Shown piece after piece: positions 13,813-14,661 of a stretch of DNA of 14,661 nt. Origin of the DNA: Spirochaetota bacterium (lineage in GTDB: Bacteria > Spirochaetota > Brevinematia > DTOW01); contig JAPYWX010000022.1 of assembly GCA_028276145.1 (NCBI GenBank), positions 1 to 14,661 of the forward strand, in the 5' to 3' direction. Under the pieces are notes generated by a model. That model saw only the letters and a program-made list of their open reading frames with translations, ran no database searches and was not told the origin of the DNA. A program made the translations under genes and the position numbers. Positions within the stretch are counted from its first letter, which is position 1. Each line of letters begins with the position of its first letter.

Positions 13813-14661
13813 TCCCACTTACAGAATTACATATGTATATTTTGTCAGCTTTCTCAAGGTCTTTGATTGTTAAGGGGTGTTCTTTTATATCTATTTTCTG
13901 TGATATGTATTCTAGCATCACCCCTCTTAGTAGTCCGCTTTCTCTTTTGGGTGTTAAAAGTTTGTTGCCTTTCAGTACTATTATGTTGTGAATGCATCCT
14001 TCGGTTACTTCTCCTTTTTCGTTTAGAAATATGTAATCGGCTAGTCCTTCTTCTTGAGCTCTTTGGTAGTATTCGTTGTATAGTTGCCTATTAGTAGTCT
14101 TGTGAAATAAGAAAATGTCATTACTGTTTGTTCTTTCGGGTGCTATTTTTATGTAGCTAGAATTCTGTTTTTCTTTTAGAGGTAGTACCTCTATTTCTAC
14201 TTTTCCATTTCTACTCAGTAGAAGCCTAACTTTTCTTTTGTCTTCAATACCTCTTGTTGCTTTTTTGAGTTCGCTGATTATGTATTCTGAATTAAATTTG
14301 AAGTCAAAGTATCTTGCTGATTTTTTGAGTCTTTTTAGGTGTAGTTTTAGAAGGTATAGTTTACCATTTTTTAGAAGTATCGTTTCTATTAACTTGAAGT
14401 CCTCAATTGGTGGTATCTGTACGAATTTTGATTTTAGGATTGCCTCTTTGTATTCTTCTTTTGGGTCTGAGTACCATGTTATACCGCCGCCTATTCCTAT
14501 TTCTCCTTTACCGTCCTTTATTACTGGTGTTCTTATAGCTACATTGAATTCTGAAAAATCTTTTGTTATTACTCCTATTGAGCCAGTGTATATACCTCTT
14601 GGCGAATTTTCTAGAGAGTTTATAATTTCCATTGTTCTGATTTTGGGAGCTCCCGTTATTG
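13778..14661 (-). CDS. pabB-pabC: Fused aminodeoxychorismate synthase component I (PabB C-terminus) and aminodeoxychorismate lyase (PabC); 5' end outside window
   Basis: The frame runs off the right edge. Reading upstream of the internal Met at 14632 gives ITGAPKIRT, which completes the classic PabB motif ITGAPKIRTMEII, so that Met is not the start. The visible PabB part (~80 residues) also has FNVAIRT and GGGITWYSDPKEEY, the end of the chorismate-binding fold. A fold-IV PLP enzyme follows in the same frame: the probable PLP lysine is in FHKTTNRQLYNEYYQRA, then LADYIFLNEKGEVTEGCIHNI (the T-E-G-x-x-x-N motif), GLLRGVMLEYI and ADKIYICNSVSGIKRV. PabB makes 4-amino-4-deoxychorismate from chorismate and PabC cleaves it to p-aminobenzoate plus pyruvate for folate. 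The stop (TGA) lies inside the 3' end of the opposing gene. A glutamine amidotransferase (PabA) gene is not visible. Confidence 0.9.
   Translation of the reverse strand, partial: ITGAPKIRTMEIINSLENSPRGIYTGSIGVITKDFSEFNVAIRTPVIKDGKGEIGIGGGITWYSDPKEEYKEAILKSKFVQIPPIEDFKLIETILLKNGKLYLLKLHLKRLKKSARYFDFKFNSEYIISELKKATRGIEDKRKVRLLLSRNGKVEIEVLPLKEKQNSSYIKIAPERTNSNDIFLFHKTTNRQLYNEYYQRAQEEGLADYIFLNEKGEVTEGCIHNIIVLKGNKLLTPKRESGLLRGVMLEYISQKIDIKEHPLTIKDLEKADKIYICNSVSGIKRVSLLHLLP

Noticed and set aside
14630..14632. ATG at 14632 as start of a stand-alone lyase gene
   Set aside because: The frame continues to the window edge and encodes ITGAPKIRT directly before it, the conserved PabB motif, so this Met is internal.

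Overview
The window reads as a moderately AT-rich, diderm (outer-membrane) bacterial chromosome segment with dense, mostly co-directional genes. It carries a large surface protein with a FlgD-like C-terminal Ig domain, a PorV/UPF0164-like outer-membrane barrel with a signal peptide, an MCE/MlaD lipid-transport protein, a penicillin-binding protein 2, and subunit D of a V/A-type ATPase. A V-type ATPase, peptidoglycan elongation machinery and a UPF0164-like barrel together fit a spirochaete-like lineage (for example a Brevinematales-type organism). That assignment is an inference; no rRNA is present to settle it. Arginine is written almost only as AGA/AGG and isoleucine is often ATA, a pattern often seen in thermophiles.

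Layout. 1-3187 (+): 3' part of a giant cysteine-free surface protein with about five ~130-residue repeats, a linker beta-domain, a ZU5-like domain and a FlgD-like Ig domain. 3232-4539 (+): PorV/UPF0164-like barrel with a Ser/Thr-rich tail. 4540-4714: no gene; tandem 15-bp palindromic repeats, two GAGGC hairpins and a promoter. 4715-8509 (+): an unrecognised membrane-anchored protein, purM and mrdA, tightly packed. 8518-9393 (-): a lone mlaD, convergent with mrdA. 9394-9540: divergent intergenic region with a third GAGGC hairpin. 9541-12779 (+): V-ATPase subunit D, ymdB-type phosphodiesterase, prfB and a UPF0126 membrane protein; prfB has its own apparent promoter. 12880-13812 (+): four-helix membrane protein with a degenerate GGDEF-like domain. 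13778-14661 (-): a PabB-PabC fusion, cut by the window edge and overlapping its convergent neighbour by 35 bp.

Most genes are housekeeping: purine synthesis (purM), folate precursor synthesis (pabB-pabC), cell-wall elongation (mrdA), translation termination (prfB), ion-driven ATPase (subunit D). The parts worth a second look are the surface protein next to a PorV-like barrel, the palindromic repeat array that starts inside a coding tail and continues past the stop codon, the hairpin family shared by two distant intergenic regions, the unrecognised gene at 4715, two promoters whose -10 box lies only 8-9 nt before the ATG, and the membrane-bound degenerate GGDEF protein. I see no CRISPR array, tRNA, rRNA, insertion sequence or defence system here.
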